Notes: generated from the letters alone by a model not told the origin. 64,000 bases of DNA from Sphingobacterium faecale (GCF_016746095.1 NZ_JAERTY010000003.1:372001-436000); one strand, 5' to 3'; numbered from the stretch's first letter, positions 16,016-25,530 are shown. A program made the numbers and translations.

Positions 16016-17542
16016 ATGAATCATCCTGTTAAGATCAAAAACGCATTAGTCTCTGTTTATTACAAAGACAACCTTGCACCTCTTATCCAACTTTTAAACA
16101 AATACGGAGTTACTTTCTACTCTACAGGCGGTACGGAAGCTTTTATCCGTGATTTAGGAGTTGGCGTAGAACGTGTTGAAGATTTAACAAGCTACCCTTC
16201 CATTCTTGGCGGCCGTGTTAAGACTTTACATCCTAAAATATTCGGAGGTATTTTGTCTCGTCGTCCATTAGAAGATGACAAAAAGCAATTGGAACAATTT
16301 GAAATTCCAGAGATTGACTTGGTCATCGTGGATCTCTATCCATTTGAAGAAACAGTAGCTTCTGGAGCATCTGACGAAGATATCATCGAAAAGATCGATA
16401 TCGGCGGAATCTCTTTAATCCGTGCAGCAGCGAAAAACTTCAACGATGTAGTTATTATATCCTCTAAAAATGACTACAAAGAACTAGAAGAAATACTGGC
16501 TAATCAAGAGGGAACAACCAGCCTAGAACAACGTAAATCTTTTGCTAAACGCGCGTTCAATACATCTTCGCATTACGACACAGCGATATTCAATTATTTC
16601 AATCAAACTGAACCGCTAGAGGTTTTCAAGCAATCTGAACAACAAGCACAGGTGTTACGTTATGGAGAGAACCCGCACCAAAAAGGCGTCTTTTTCGGTG
16701 ACTTGGAAGCTATGTTTGATAAACTAAATGGCAAAGAACTCTCTTACAACAACCTAGTAGATGTCGATGCAGCTGTTGCTATTGTAGATGAATTCCAAGA
16801 GCCTACCTTCGCCATATTAAAACATACGAATGCCTGTGGTGTAGCTTCTCGTCCAACTGTAAAACAAGCTTGGATAGATGCGCTAGCTTGCGATCCTGTA
16901 TCTGCTTTCGGAGGTGTATTAATAACAAACGGCACTGTAGATGCTGATACTGCAAAAGAAATCAACAATCTATTCTTTGAAGTATTAATTGCACCAGATT
17001 ATACAGAAGAGGCTATCAACACCCTTACTGAAAAGAAAAACAGAATCATTCTACGACGTAAAGATATTAAGTTGCCAAGCCAACAATTCAAGACTTTATT
17101 AAATGGAGTAATTTTGCAAGACAAAGACAACACCGTAGAAGGGCCGTCACAAATGACGACGGTGACCAATACCGCTCCTACATCGGAACAATTAGAAGAT
17201 TTGTTCTTTGCTAATAAAATTGTAAAACACACCAAGTCCAACACCATTGTATTTGCAAAAAATGGCACACTGATCTCCTCAGGAGTAGGTCAAACGTCAC
17301 GCGTTGATGCGTTAAAACAAGCTATTGAAAAAGCTAATGCTTTTGGGTTTGACCTAAAAGGTTCTTCTATGGCATCTGATGCTTTCTTCCCTTTCCCTGA
17401 TTGCGTAGAGATTGCTTCGGAAGCTGGAATCGCAGCAGTATTACAACCAGGGGGCTCCATCAAAGATCAACTATCAATAGACATGGCCAATGAAAAAGGC
17501 ATAGCTATGGTAACAACAGGCGTGAGACATTTTAAACATTAA
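16016..17542 (+). CDS. purH: Bifunctional AICAR formyltransferase / IMP cyclohydrolase
   Basis: Catalyses the last two steps to IMP. The N-terminal cyclohydrolase (about 1-195) shows STGGTEAFIRDLGV, VKTLHPKIFGGIL and DIGGISLIRAAAKNF. The C-terminal transformylase shows LRYGENPHQKG, AILKHTNACGVA, DPVSAFGGV and SMASDAFFPFPD. Length 508 is normal. The leader between its TAnnTTTG box and ATG is long and may fold. It ends at an unusually long hairpin shared with the converging nhaC gene. Confidence 0.98.
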   Translation: MNHPVKIKNALVSVYYKDNLAPLIQLLNKYGVTFYSTGGTEAFIRDLGVGVERVEDLTSYPSILGGRVKTLHPKIFGGILSRRPLEDDKKQLEQFEIPEIDLVIVDLYPFEETVASGASDEDIIEKIDIGGISLIRAAAKNFNDVVIISSKNDYKELEEILANQEGTTSLEQRKSFAKRAFNTSSHYDTAIFNYFNQTEPLEVFKQSEQQAQVLRYGENPHQKGVFFGDLEAMFDKLNGKELSYNNLVDVDAAVAIVDEFQEPTFAILKHTNACGVASRPTVKQAWIDALACDPVSAFGGVLITNGTVDADTAKEINNLFFEVLIAPDYTEEAINTLTEKKNRIILRRKDIKLPSQQFKTLLNGVILQDKDNTVEGPSQMTTVTNTAPTSEQLEDLFFANKIVKHTKSNTIVFAKNGTLISSGVGQTSRVDALKQAIEKANAFGFDLKGSSMASDAFFPFPDCVEIASEAGIAAVLQPGGSIKDQLSIDMANEKGIAMVTTGVRHFKH

Positions 17543-17555
17543 TCTGTTTCTAGAC

Positions 17556-17615
17556 ACCTAAGTAATAAAAAAAGGGTGAGTTTTGAAAAGCTCACCCTTT
17601 TTTTATTACTTAGGT
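17556..17615. terminator. 25-bp perfect hairpin between purH and nhaC
   Basis: Arms 17556-17580 and 17591-17615 are fully complementary with a 10-nt loop, and each contains an A-run or T-run. The nhaC stop codon (17612-17610) lies inside an arm. Works as a terminator in both directions. Confidence 0.92.
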
Positions 17616-18947
17616 CTTAACATTCATTTTAGTTCTAGAAAAAAATATGAACAATAATGTTGCTACCCCGGTCAAAAACGGGTAATATAAATATTGTATC
17701 AACTCGAAAGGAGATAGTCCTGCATTTCCTGTGCCCTGTTCTAAAACGGCAGCAGCAGCTAAGGCGGCTAAAATCTGAGCTCCATAAGGAATGATTCCTT
17801 GTACAAAACAAGAAGTAGTATCCAAAATACTCGCCACTCGCTTAGGATCCAAAGAGAATTTATCACCAATCTCTTTAGCTAAAGGTCCTATAATAACAAT
17901 AGTGATAGTATTATTAGCGAGTGCAAGATTCACCATGGCTGTTAATGTAGCAATTCCTAACTCTGCACTTTTCGGCGATTTTATCCGCCGAAGAACAGTG
18001 TTCAATAAATAATCAATACCACCGTTAAAACGTATTATTCCAACAACGCCACCTATAACTAAACACAGCAGACTGAGTTCAAAAATACTTGCCAGCCCTG
18101 TATTAATACTAGAAACACTTTCTAAAAGAGTAACTTCATTAGTCCATATCCCCACAAACAATGCTACCAATATTCCGATACCTAATGTCCAGATAACCTG
18201 GAGCCCGAATAAAGCTAAAACAAAGACCACGACATAAGGAACAATCTTAATCAATTGATAGTCCTGCATCTCCAAAGTACGGATATGTTGTTCAAACTGA
18301 GCTCCAAGAAAGTAATAAATCACCGCAACTAATACAGCGACCGGAAACACAATCCCAAAGTTCACTTTAAATTTATCACGCATTCCGACATTTTGGGTTC
18401 GTGTGGCAGCAATAGTGGTATCCGAAATAAAGGACAAATTATCACCAAACATTGCTCCTCCTACTACAGCGGCCAATGCCATCGGCATTATTCCAGGAAT
18501 ATGCTCTTCAAAACCCACCGCAATTGGAGCTAATGCGACTATAGTTCCTACAGATGTACCTAGAGAAACAGATATAAAACAAGAAATCAAAAAAATTCCG
18601 GTAATGATAAAACGAGGTGAAATATAAGTTAGAGCAAAGTTCACCGTCGAAGATATAGCACCAATTGCATTGGAAAGACCACCGAACGCGCCTGCCAACA
18701 GAAAGATCAAAATCATTACTAATATATTCTCGTCGCCAGACCCTACAGAAAAGTGCTTGAGTTTTTCGGAAAATGGCTTTTTAGGATATTGAAGAAAGGC
18801 TATAAAAAGACACAGGATAAAAACAACAAGCACAGGCAAAGCATAAAAATCCTGAAGATAGATGGAGATCGAAAAATAAACTAATACAAATGCTATCAAT
18901 GGCAATAATGCCCACGCTTTAGTCGCTTTACCCTCTTCTTTATCCAT
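17610..18947 (-). CDS. NhaC-family Na+/H+ antiporter
   Basis: A 445-residue inner membrane protein with about 11-12 helices. Family features include LLAGAFGGLSNAIGAI, SLGTSVGTIVALAPIA and GGAMFGDNLSFISDTTIAA, the last being the most conserved NhaC segment. It should exchange sodium for protons to balance pH and salt. The substrate could be another pair, such as malate/lactate (MleN is a relative). A TAGTTTTG box at 18968-18975 and an AAGGAT Shine-Dalgarno-like sequence precede the start. Confidence 0.85.
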   Translation of the reverse strand: MDKEEGKATKAWALLPLIAFVLVYFSISIYLQDFYALPVLVVFILCLFIAFLQYPKKPFSEKLKHFSVGSGDENILVMILIFLLAGAFGGLSNAIGAISSTVNFALTYISPRFIITGIFLISCFISVSLGTSVGTIVALAPIAVGFEEHIPGIMPMALAAVVGGAMFGDNLSFISDTTIAATRTQNVGMRDKFKVNFGIVFPVAVLVAVIYYFLGAQFEQHIRTLEMQDYQLIKIVPYVVVFVLALFGLQVIWTLGIGILVALFVGIWTNEVTLLESVSSINTGLASIFELSLLCLVIGGVVGIIRFNGGIDYLLNTVLRRIKSPKSAELGIATLTAMVNLALANNTITIVIIGPLAKEIGDKFSLDPKRVASILDTTSCFVQGIIPYGAQILAALAAAAVLEQGTGNAGLSPFELIQYLYYPFLTGVATLLFIFFSRTKMNVKT

Positions 18948-18967
18948 TATCCTTTTTTATTTGGCTA

Positions 18968-18975
18968 CAAAACTA
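18968..18975 (-). promoter_or_regulatory. -7 box TAGTTTTG of nhaC
   Basis: TAnnTTTG match on the minus strand, 21 nt before the nhaC start codon. Confidence 0.5.
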
Positions 18976-19075
18976 CAATTCATAAGCCACATTTTCAACG
19001 ATGCAATCCGATCTACCCAACTTAGTGGCACATTGTTTGTAAGGTTAATAAAGCGTTACAATTAAACTTAACACT

Positions 19076-19162
19076 ATGAGAAAGCTATCATATACTACTT
19101 TCTTATTGCTACTATTCGTAGCATTTGTATTGATATTTGCTACTACCTGCATTGGTGGCTAA
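19076..19162 (+). CDS. 28-residue hydrophobic mini-protein (candidate)
   Basis: ATG at 19076 opens a 28-codon frame: a basic N-terminus (MRKLSY) followed by one 17-residue hydrophobic helix and the tail TTCIGG. A perfect 14-bp hairpin begins 11 nt after the stop, as for the real genes here. It fills an otherwise empty 263-bp spacer between nhaC (divergent) and alsT (convergent). No TAnnTTTG match precedes it; TTTG occurs at about 19036. It could be a small membrane regulator or a chance ORF. Confidence 0.4.
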   Translation: MRKLSYTTFLLLLFVAFVLIFATTCIGG

Positions 19163-19172
19163 TAAAGGTATT

Positions 19173-19217
19173 AAGATAAAAAATGGACTAAAAAACTTTC
19201 AGCCCATTTTTTATCTT
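19173..19217. terminator. Bidirectional terminator of mini-ORF and alsT
   Basis: Perfect 14-bp arms (19173-19186 with 19204-19217), each with a run of six A or T, 17-nt loop. The alsT stop codon lies inside the right arm. Confidence 0.85.
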
Positions 19218-20692
19218 TCCCAAAAATCGGCATTTTTTATCCCCAGCTCTTTTGGATTAAACTCTGGGTCTTCAATCCCCTTCTTCCTCTTTTCCAAGTA
19301 ATCCTTCCATACTTTCATCGCCGTTTTGCTCATCAGGACGATAGCTATTAAATTCACCCAGGCCATTAATCCCACACCGATATCACCTAAATCCCAAGCT
19401 AGTTTTGCTGTTTTTATAGTTCCAAAATAAGTAGAAAACAAGAAAACAACGCGTAATACCCAAATAACACCTTTCTTATTTCTCCCTTTAATTATATATG
19501 CCACATTAGTCTCTGCATAATAATAATAGGCCATAATAGTCGTAAAGGCAAAGAAAAACAAAGCTATAGCTACGAATTGGTTACCAAAATCAGGAAAATG
19601 GTGAGAAACGGCAGCTTGAGTAAAACCTTCCGCAGCAACTCCCGGTAAGTTTTCCTTCAACAATGCGACTGCATGTCCAGACTGGTCGAAGGATTCTGCA
19701 ACATTATACATACCTGTAAATAGAATCATCAAAGCAGTAGCTGTGCAGACAAATAACGTATCTACATACACCGAAAAGGCTTGAACCAATCCCTGTTGGG
19801 CGGGATGACTGACATCGGCAGCCGCAGCTGCATGAGGAGCCGTGCCCTGACCGGCTTCATTCGAATAAATTCCACGCTTTACTCCCCACGCTATAGCCAT
19901 CCCCACAACACCGCCAAATGTAGCGTCGATGCTAAATGCCGAACTAAAGATCAACTTAAACATCGCTGGAATCTCTGTAAAATTCATTCCTATAATAATC
20001 AAAGCCATCAATATATAGGCACCCGCCATAAAAGGAACAAGAAATTCAGAGGCTTGCCCCAAGCGCTTTACTCCTCCCACAATAATAAGTGTCAAAAGAA
20101 GAACCACTGCAATTCCCACCCAGCTAATCGTCCAATCAGTACCTCCTAAAGAGACGACACTATTCGAATAATCAAATGCATTTGTAATCGTACTATTGAT
20201 CGCATTACTCTGTACCCCAGGCAGCAAAAAACCTGTACTTATAATGGTTATTATCGCGAACAAAACAGCATACCATTTGACACCCAGCCCCTTCTCTATG
20301 TAATATGCAGGTCCCCCTCTAAATTCATCTCCTTCTTTCTGCTTATAGACCTGAGCTAGAGTCGATTCGACAAAAGCGGAAGCTGATCCTAAGAACGCAA
20401 TTGCCCACATCCAAAAAACGGCACCTGGACCTCCCATAAATATAGCTGTAGCCACCCCCACAATATTACCAGTCCCCACACGTCCAGAAATAGCAAGAGC
20501 GAATGCTTGAAAAGAAGATATGCCTTCATTAGATTTCTTTTTCTTAAACAACAAATTCACCATATCCCTGAGGTAGCGAACTTGTAGGAAACCTGTTCGT
20601 ATTGAAAAATACAGCCCTATAAGTAAACAGAAATAAATAAAAAAATCGCTCCATACATAGCTAGAGACTGTAGAAATAAGCTGTTCCATCAA
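19211..20692 (-). CDS. AgcS-family alanine/glycine:sodium symporter
   Basis: A 493-residue protein with about 11 membrane helices. Family marks are YLRDMVNLLF near the start, SSFQAFALAISGRVGTGNIVGVATAI (shown here in part), GPGAVFWMWAIAFLGSASAFVE, and GVKRGIYSNEAGQGTAPHAAA. It imports alanine or glycine with sodium. Its neighbour nhaC can restore the sodium gradient, so the two may work together, though the genes are separate units. The start has a weak TACCTTTA box upstream. Confidence 0.93.
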   Translation of the reverse strand: MMEQLISTVSSYVWSDFFIYFCLLIGLYFSIRTGFLQVRYLRDMVNLLFKKKKSNEGISSFQAFALAISGRVGTGNIVGVATAIFMGGPGAVFWMWAIAFLGSASAFVESTLAQVYKQKEGDEFRGGPAYYIEKGLGVKWYAVLFAIITIISTGFLLPGVQSNAINSTITNAFDYSNSVVSLGGTDWTISWVGIAVVLLLTLIIVGGVKRLGQASEFLVPFMAGAYILMALIIIGMNFTEIPAMFKLIFSSAFSIDATFGGVVGMAIAWGVKRGIYSNEAGQGTAPHAAAAADVSHPAQQGLVQAFSVYVDTLFVCTATALMILFTGMYNVAESFDQSGHAVALLKENLPGVAAEGFTQAAVSHHFPDFGNQFVAIALFFFAFTTIMAYYYYAETNVAYIIKGRNKKGVIWVLRVVFLFSTYFGTIKTAKLAWDLGDIGVGLMAWVNLIAIVLMSKTAMKVWKDYLEKRKKGIEDPEFNPKELGIKNADFWER

Positions 20693-20794
20693 TAAGGTCT
20701 AGTCGTGTTATAATTGTCATTTATTTCTGTAAATAAAGGTATTTTTTATCATAAACCTATAAGATTATTTGAAATAATACCACAACTCGTACTT

Positions 20795-20838
20795 TTCAAA
20801 TAACAAAGGCGCTTATTTAAGCGCCTTTGTTATTTGAA
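20795..20838. terminator. 21-bp perfect palindromic hairpin after kdsA
   Basis: Arms 20795-20815 and 20818-20838 are fully complementary around a 2-nt centre; the core is GGCGCTTA. It lies 18 bp past the kdsA stop. No T-tract follows on the minus strand outside the stem, but T-runs exist within the stem. Confidence 0.8.
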
Positions 20839-20856
20839 CTAAAAAAATATGCGTCT

Positions 20857-21672
20857 TTAACCAATGGCCTCCCGGATTCTTGTCAATTTTTTCATTAATC
20901 CTTCTAACAAATCCAAATGTAACATATTGGCTCCATCCGATTTCGCATTTGCCGGATCAGGGTGAGTTTCTATAAAAAGCCCATCCGCCCCCACTGCAAT
21001 TGCGGCCTTCGCTATAGTCTCTATCAGTGCTGGCTTTCCTCCTGTTACTCCACTGGTCTGGTTAGGTTGTTGCAAAGAGTGCGTACAGTCCATCACCGTA
21101 GGAACTTGGAATGAACGCATTACAGGAATACCCCTAAAATCCACAATTAAATCTTGATAGCCAAAAGAGTTTCCACGATCTGTCAAAATGACTTTTTCAT
21201 TTCCTGCATCTTTTACCTTATCTACGGCAAATGCCATCGATTCCGCAGAAAGAAATTGTCCTTTCTTTATATTAACGACCTTACCCGTCTCCGCTGCTGC
21301 TGCCAGCAACTCGGTTTGACGACATAAAAATGCAGGAATTTGTAAAATATCGACGTATGCCGCTGCCATAGCCGCTTCATGGCTTTCATGAATGTCCGTC
21401 ACCGTAGGCACCCCAAATTCACGACCTACCTTCTCCAATATTTTAAGCGCTTTCTCATCCCCTATTCCAGTAAAAGAGTCTATTCTAGATCGATTAGCCT
21501 TTCTATAAGAACCTTTAAAAACAAAAGGAATATTTAGTGAGTCAGTTATATTTACTATTTTTTCTGCAATACGAAGAGCAATATCTTCTCCTTCAATAGC
21601 ACAAGGCCCAGCCATCAAAAAGAATTGGGTGGAATTACCATTCTTAATTTCTGGCAAATATTTATTAATCAT
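20857..21672 (-). CDS. kdsA: 3-deoxy-8-phosphooctulonate (Kdo-8-P) synthase
   Basis: Condenses phosphoenolpyruvate with arabinose 5-phosphate to give Kdo-8-P for the LPS inner core. The 271-residue protein carries FLMAGPCAIEGEDIALRIAE, FKGSYRKANRSR, TDIHES, LQIPAFLCRQTELL, VNIKKGQFLS and LTDRGNSFGY, all family marks. Cys in MAGPCAIE is conserved in both metal-dependent and independent forms; the class was not determined. The gene lies 9 nt after recQ in the same operon, and kdsD, the enzyme making its substrate, is on the other side of recQ. Confidence 0.97.
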   Translation of the reverse strand: MINKYLPEIKNGNSTQFFLMAGPCAIEGEDIALRIAEKIVNITDSLNIPFVFKGSYRKANRSRIDSFTGIGDEKALKILEKVGREFGVPTVTDIHESHEAAMAAAYVDILQIPAFLCRQTELLAAAAETGKVVNIKKGQFLSAESMAFAVDKVKDAGNEKVILTDRGNSFGYQDLIVDFRGIPVMRSFQVPTVMDCTHSLQQPNQTSGVTGGKPALIETIAKAAIAVGADGLFIETHPDPANAKSDGANMLHLDLLEGLMKKLTRIREAIG

Positions 21673-21681
21673 CTTATTATT

Positions 21682-23871
21682 TTAATTTCCTAATTCTGAT
21701 ATAAATTTAATACGCATCAATTGGATATCTTCGTAGGAATAATCTTCCTCTCCCAATTCAGAAAGTGCATTCTTGATAGAATCTACTTCAGCGGTTTTGA
21801 AATAATCATACACCTCATCCTGCCTGTCCTGATCAATCATTTCATCGACAAAATAACCGATATTCAACTTTGTCCCCGAGTACACAATCGACTCCACTTC
21901 CTTCAATAAATCCTCATAACTTATACCCTTCGACAAAGCAATATCTTCTAAGCCGATTTTACGATCTATATTTTGAATAATACTAACTTTTAATGCCGAT
22001 CTATTCGCTGTACTTTTTACGATTAAGTCTTGGGGTCTATCGATACCCTTTTCTTCCACATAATTCTTTATCAATTCCACGAAGGAAGAACCAAACTTCA
22101 AAGCTTTTCCTGCTCCGACTCCATGGATTTGCTTCATTTCCTCCATGGTAACTGGATAATGTGTACACATCTCCTCTAGAGATGGATCTTGAAAAACAAC
22201 AAACGGAGGCAGAGACTTTTGCTTTGCAATTTTTTTACGAAGGTCTTTTAACATGACCAACAGATCCGTATCCAACGCTCCAGATCCCTGCTTAGGCTCT
22301 TCAACTCCATCGTCATCGGCAGCCTCCATCGGTCGATTCAAAATAAACCTCAATGAATACGGATTGTTTAGATAACGCTTACCGTCTTCAGTCAATGTAA
22401 GCAGCCCATAGTGATCAATATCCTTTTTAACAAAATCAGCTAATTCAGCCTGTCTTATCAGAGAATTCCAATAGTTTACCCCCTGCTCCTTACCTGTTCC
22501 AAAAAGCGCATGCTCATCATGTTTATAAGAAGAAATAGGTTGGTTATTTTGCCCCAAGAACACATTGATAATATGATGATCATCAAACTTATCCCCTTCT
22601 TCCTTAATAAAATTCAATACTTTCACTAAATTATCCTCAGCATCAAAATAAGTCTTCTGAGCTCGACAATTGTCGCACATATTATTACAGCCCGTTTCGT
22701 CAAATTTTTCACCAAAGTAATGTAGGATCTGCTTACGTCTACAAACAGACGATTCAGAATAATCAATAACTTCTTTAAGAATTTGTGTCCCTATTTCTCG
22801 TTCAGAAACAGGCTTATCTTTCATAAACTTAGTCAGCTTTTCAACATCTTTCTTAGAGTAGAAAGACACACATACCCCTTCCCCCCCATCACGCCCTGCT
22901 CTTCCTGTCTCCTGATAATACCCTTCCATAGACTTAGGAATATCATGATGTATGACATACCGGACGTCCGGCTTATCAATTCCCATTCCAAAAGCAATTG
23001 TAGCCACTATAACCTCAACATCCTCCATTAGAAATTTATCCTGTGTTTCAGCTCGTGTTTTTGCGTCAAGTCCTGCGTGGTAGGGTAAGGCTTTGATCCC
23101 ATTTATATTTAAGACTTCGGCAATCTCTTCTACCTTTTTACGACTCAAACAATAGATAATACCAGTTTTTCCACTATTACCTTTGATAAACTTAACAATT
23201 TCCTTAACTACATTCTTTTTTGTACGAACCTCATAAAACAGGTTCGATCTATTAAAAGAAGACTTGAACAACGTAGCGTCATTCATCTGTAAGTTCTTAC
23301 GAATATCTGACTGCACTTTTGGAGTCGCCGTAGCGGTCAATGCGATAATGGGAATATTTTCCCCGATGCCATTTATAATTAATCTTATTTTGCGATATTC
23401 AGGTCTAAAATCATGTCCCCATTCTGAAATACAATGCGCCTCATCCACAGCGACAAACGAGACCTTAATATTTTTCAAAAACTGTACATTATCTTCTTTC
23501 GACAATGATTCTGGAGCAACATAAAGCAATTTTGTTTTCCCCTCAATAACATCCGCCTTAACTTTAGTAATCTCACCTTTAGTCAGCGAAGAGTTCAAAA
23601 AATGAGCAATACTATCTGTACCTCCAAATGCTCTCAGTTGATCCACTTGATTTTTCATCAAAGCGATAAGAGGTGAAATTACGATTGCCGTTCCCGCACT
23701 CATTAATGCAGGCAATTGATAACAGATCGACTTTCCGCCTCCTGTAGGCATGATGACAAAGGTGTCTTTCTTATTTAGAATGTTAGTAATAATTGCCTCT
23801 TGGTCTCCTTTAAAAGTATCAAACCCGAAGAATTCTTGGAGATTGTCGTACAAAGATTTTTCTATTTCCAT
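21682..23871 (-). CDS. recQ: RecQ ATP-dependent DNA helicase
   Basis: Superfamily 2 3'-5' helicase for recombination and replication repair. Motif I is MPTGGGKSICYQLP, motif II DEAHCISEWGHDFRPEY, motif III ALTATAT, motif VI QETGRAGRDG. The zinc-binding cysteines are in SVCRRKQILHYFGE and GCNNMCDNC. A winged helix and an HRDC domain (about 525-605) follow, then about 120 more residues with a helical C-terminal domain (GISYEDLLKEVESIVYSG), giving 729 aa versus about 610 in E. coli. It shares an operon with kdsA. Confidence 0.97.
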   Translation of the reverse strand: MEIEKSLYDNLQEFFGFDTFKGDQEAIITNILNKKDTFVIMPTGGGKSICYQLPALMSAGTAIVISPLIALMKNQVDQLRAFGGTDSIAHFLNSSLTKGEITKVKADVIEGKTKLLYVAPESLSKEDNVQFLKNIKVSFVAVDEAHCISEWGHDFRPEYRKIRLIINGIGENIPIIALTATATPKVQSDIRKNLQMNDATLFKSSFNRSNLFYEVRTKKNVVKEIVKFIKGNSGKTGIIYCLSRKKVEEIAEVLNINGIKALPYHAGLDAKTRAETQDKFLMEDVEVIVATIAFGMGIDKPDVRYVIHHDIPKSMEGYYQETGRAGRDGGEGVCVSFYSKKDVEKLTKFMKDKPVSEREIGTQILKEVIDYSESSVCRRKQILHYFGEKFDETGCNNMCDNCRAQKTYFDAEDNLVKVLNFIKEEGDKFDDHHIINVFLGQNNQPISSYKHDEHALFGTGKEQGVNYWNSLIRQAELADFVKKDIDHYGLLTLTEDGKRYLNNPYSLRFILNRPMEAADDDGVEEPKQGSGALDTDLLVMLKDLRKKIAKQKSLPPFVVFQDPSLEEMCTHYPVTMEEMKQIHGVGAGKALKFGSSFVELIKNYVEEKGIDRPQDLIVKSTANRSALKVSIIQNIDRKIGLEDIALSKGISYEDLLKEVESIVYSGTKLNIGYFVDEMIDQDRQDEVYDYFKTAEVDSIKNALSELGEEDYSYEDIQLMRIKFISELGN

Positions 23872-23926
23872 CTGCGCAGCTACAAAATTAAACAGGTAGG
23901 CTTACCTATCTAAAATTTAAATAACC

Positions 23927-23934
23927 TATTTTTG
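23927..23934 (+). promoter_or_regulatory. -7 box TATTTTTG of kdsD
   Basis: Exact TAnnTTTG match. It overlaps a possible GTG start at 23934, so that start would not be transcribed, supporting the GTG at 23967. Confidence 0.55.
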
Positions 23935-23966
23935 TGAATTGTATTATAAAAATAGGCATATTTTCC

Positions 23967-24932
23967 GTGAAAAGCAATTCAGAAATAAAAAAAGAGGCCA
24001 TCGAAGTCCTCGAATTAGAAGCTAAGGCTGTGCTTAATTTAGCCAGCAGAATCAATGATGATTTTGTTGAAGTAATACGGCTCATTTTAACGCTAAAAGG
24101 ACGGGTGATCCTCACGGGTATAGGAAAAAGTGCTATAATCGCTCAAAAAATAGTTGCCACACTAAATTCTACCGGTACCCCATCTATTTTTATGCATGCT
24201 GCAGATGCAATACATGGAGACCTTGGCATCATCCAACAGGATGATCTGATCATAGCTATATCGAAAAGTGGAAACACTCCTGAGATCAAAGTTTTAATTC
24301 CTTTTTTAAAACAGACCAACAATAAACTGGTAGCGATAGTCGGAAATATCAACTCCTATCTTGCCCAACAGGCAGACCATATATTGGACACCACAGTAGA
24401 CAGAGAAGCATGTCCAAACAATCTAGCCCCTACAACAAGTACAACTGCCCAATTAGCGATAGGAGACGCATTAGCAGTATGTCTACAGACAGCGAGGCAG
24501 TTTACAGACAAAGATTTTGCTAAATATCATCCGGGTGGTGCCTTAGGAAAGCAACTGTATCTCAAAGTCGGCGATGTCGCCAACCTTAATGCTAGACCCA
24601 GCGTTCATACACAAGATTCTATAAAACAGCTCATCATAACCATAACCAAATACCGTCTAGGTGCTACTGCTGTTATAGCCGACCAACAGATTATAGGCAT
24701 CATAACCGACGGAGATATCAGAAGAATGCTAGAGAATCATGACGATATATCTCGATTGAAAGCTATCGATATCATGTCGAAAAAACCGAAAGAAATCGAA
24801 GCGGAAGAGTTGGCTGCAAATGCCTTACACAAAATGAGAGAGAATAACATCTCGCAATTATTAGTTACGAAACAGGGAAACTACGCGGGGATAATACACA
24901 TACAGGATTTACTTAAAGAAGGAATAATTTAA
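23967..24932 (+). CDS. kdsD: D-arabinose 5-phosphate isomerase (KpsF/GutQ family)
   Basis: Interconverts ribulose 5-phosphate and arabinose 5-phosphate, feeding KdsA. The SIS domain (about 30-185) has VILTGIGKSAIIAQKI, STGTPSIFMHAADAIHGDLG and AISKSGNTPE; two CBS domains form the C-terminal 120 residues (GIITDGDIRRML, GIIHIQDLL). I chose the GTG at 23967 (321 aa, the usual family length) because an upstream GTG at 23934 overlaps the promoter box. It is divergent from recQ-kdsA. Confidence 0.93.
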   Translation: MKSNSEIKKEAIEVLELEAKAVLNLASRINDDFVEVIRLILTLKGRVILTGIGKSAIIAQKIVATLNSTGTPSIFMHAADAIHGDLGIIQQDDLIIAISKSGNTPEIKVLIPFLKQTNNKLVAIVGNINSYLAQQADHILDTTVDREACPNNLAPTTSTTAQLAIGDALAVCLQTARQFTDKDFAKYHPGGALGKQLYLKVGDVANLNARPSVHTQDSIKQLIITITKYRLGATAVIADQQIIGIITDGDIRRMLENHDDISRLKAIDIMSKKPKEIEAEELAANALHKMRENNISQLLVTKQGNYAGIIHIQDLLKEGII

Positions 24933-25087
24933 ACTATACTTAACCAATAGAGTCCAAGATGAAATTAGCATAAATTGTAAAAATATTGTTGTTTAATGCG
25001 ACAGTTAAAATATGTTAAGATAAAAAACTACATTTGGCATATCTATTGAAGATAAATTTAGAACAAAACGATATAATTTAGTAAAAC

Positions 25088-25462
25088 ATGAAAAAGTTAT
25101 TAAGTATAGCAACCGTATTGATCGCTTTCATTTCATTATCGGCGATGGCAGTCGCGGTGGGCGAATTCAAATTCGAGAAAGAAACGCACGATTTTGGAAC
25201 AATACCTTTTAACAAACCCGCTAGCTTCGAATTTGCGTTCACTAATATAGGTGATGCGCCAATCATTATTTCGGAAGTAGCTCCATCTTGCGGCTGCTCT
25301 GTCGCTGATTTTTCCAAAGCTCCCATAAAACCAGGAGACTCCGGCAAGATCAAAGTCACTTATAATGCCGCAACTAAAGGTCCTTTTACCAAATCATTTA
25401 CCGTCAAGTCTAACACCAAAACTCCTGTAAAAACATTGACCGTAAAAGGAAATGTAGAATAA
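25088..25462 (+). CDS. DUF1573 secreted protein
   Basis: A 124-residue protein with a signal peptide (about 1-22) and one DUF1573 immunoglobulin-like domain: FEKETHDFGTIPFNKPASFEF, FTNIGDAPIIISEVAPSCGC (given in parts here) and KITYNA-type ending GKIKVTYNA. The domain is abundant in Bacteroidota and belongs to the ASH/Hydin-like beta-sandwich group; its function is unknown. Single gene with its own 18-bp hairpin. Confidence 0.9.
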   Translation: MKKLLSIATVLIAFISLSAMAVAVGEFKFEKETHDFGTIPFNKPASFEFAFTNIGDAPIIISEVAPSCGCSVADFSKAPIKPGDSGKIKVTYNAATKGPFTKSFTVKSNTKTPVKTLTVKGNVE

Positions 25463-25476
25463 AAATAAAACATAAC

Positions 25477-25514
25477 AAAAAAGCCGTATTAGTTACAACT
25501 AATACGGCTTTTTT
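25477..25514. terminator. 18-bp perfect hairpin after the DUF1573 gene
   Basis: Arms 25477-25494 and 25497-25514 fully complementary around AC, starting with six A and ending with six T. Confidence 0.92.
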
Positions 25515-25530
25515 ATAAGTACGCTTTTCG

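Noticed and set aside
17556-17615. Long palindrome as an IS or transposon end
   Set aside because: No transposase, no target duplication, and the position between converging genes with A/T runs fits a terminator.
23934-23966. GTG start at 23934 for kdsD
   Set aside because: Overlaps the -7 box TATTTTTG, so it would not be in the transcript.
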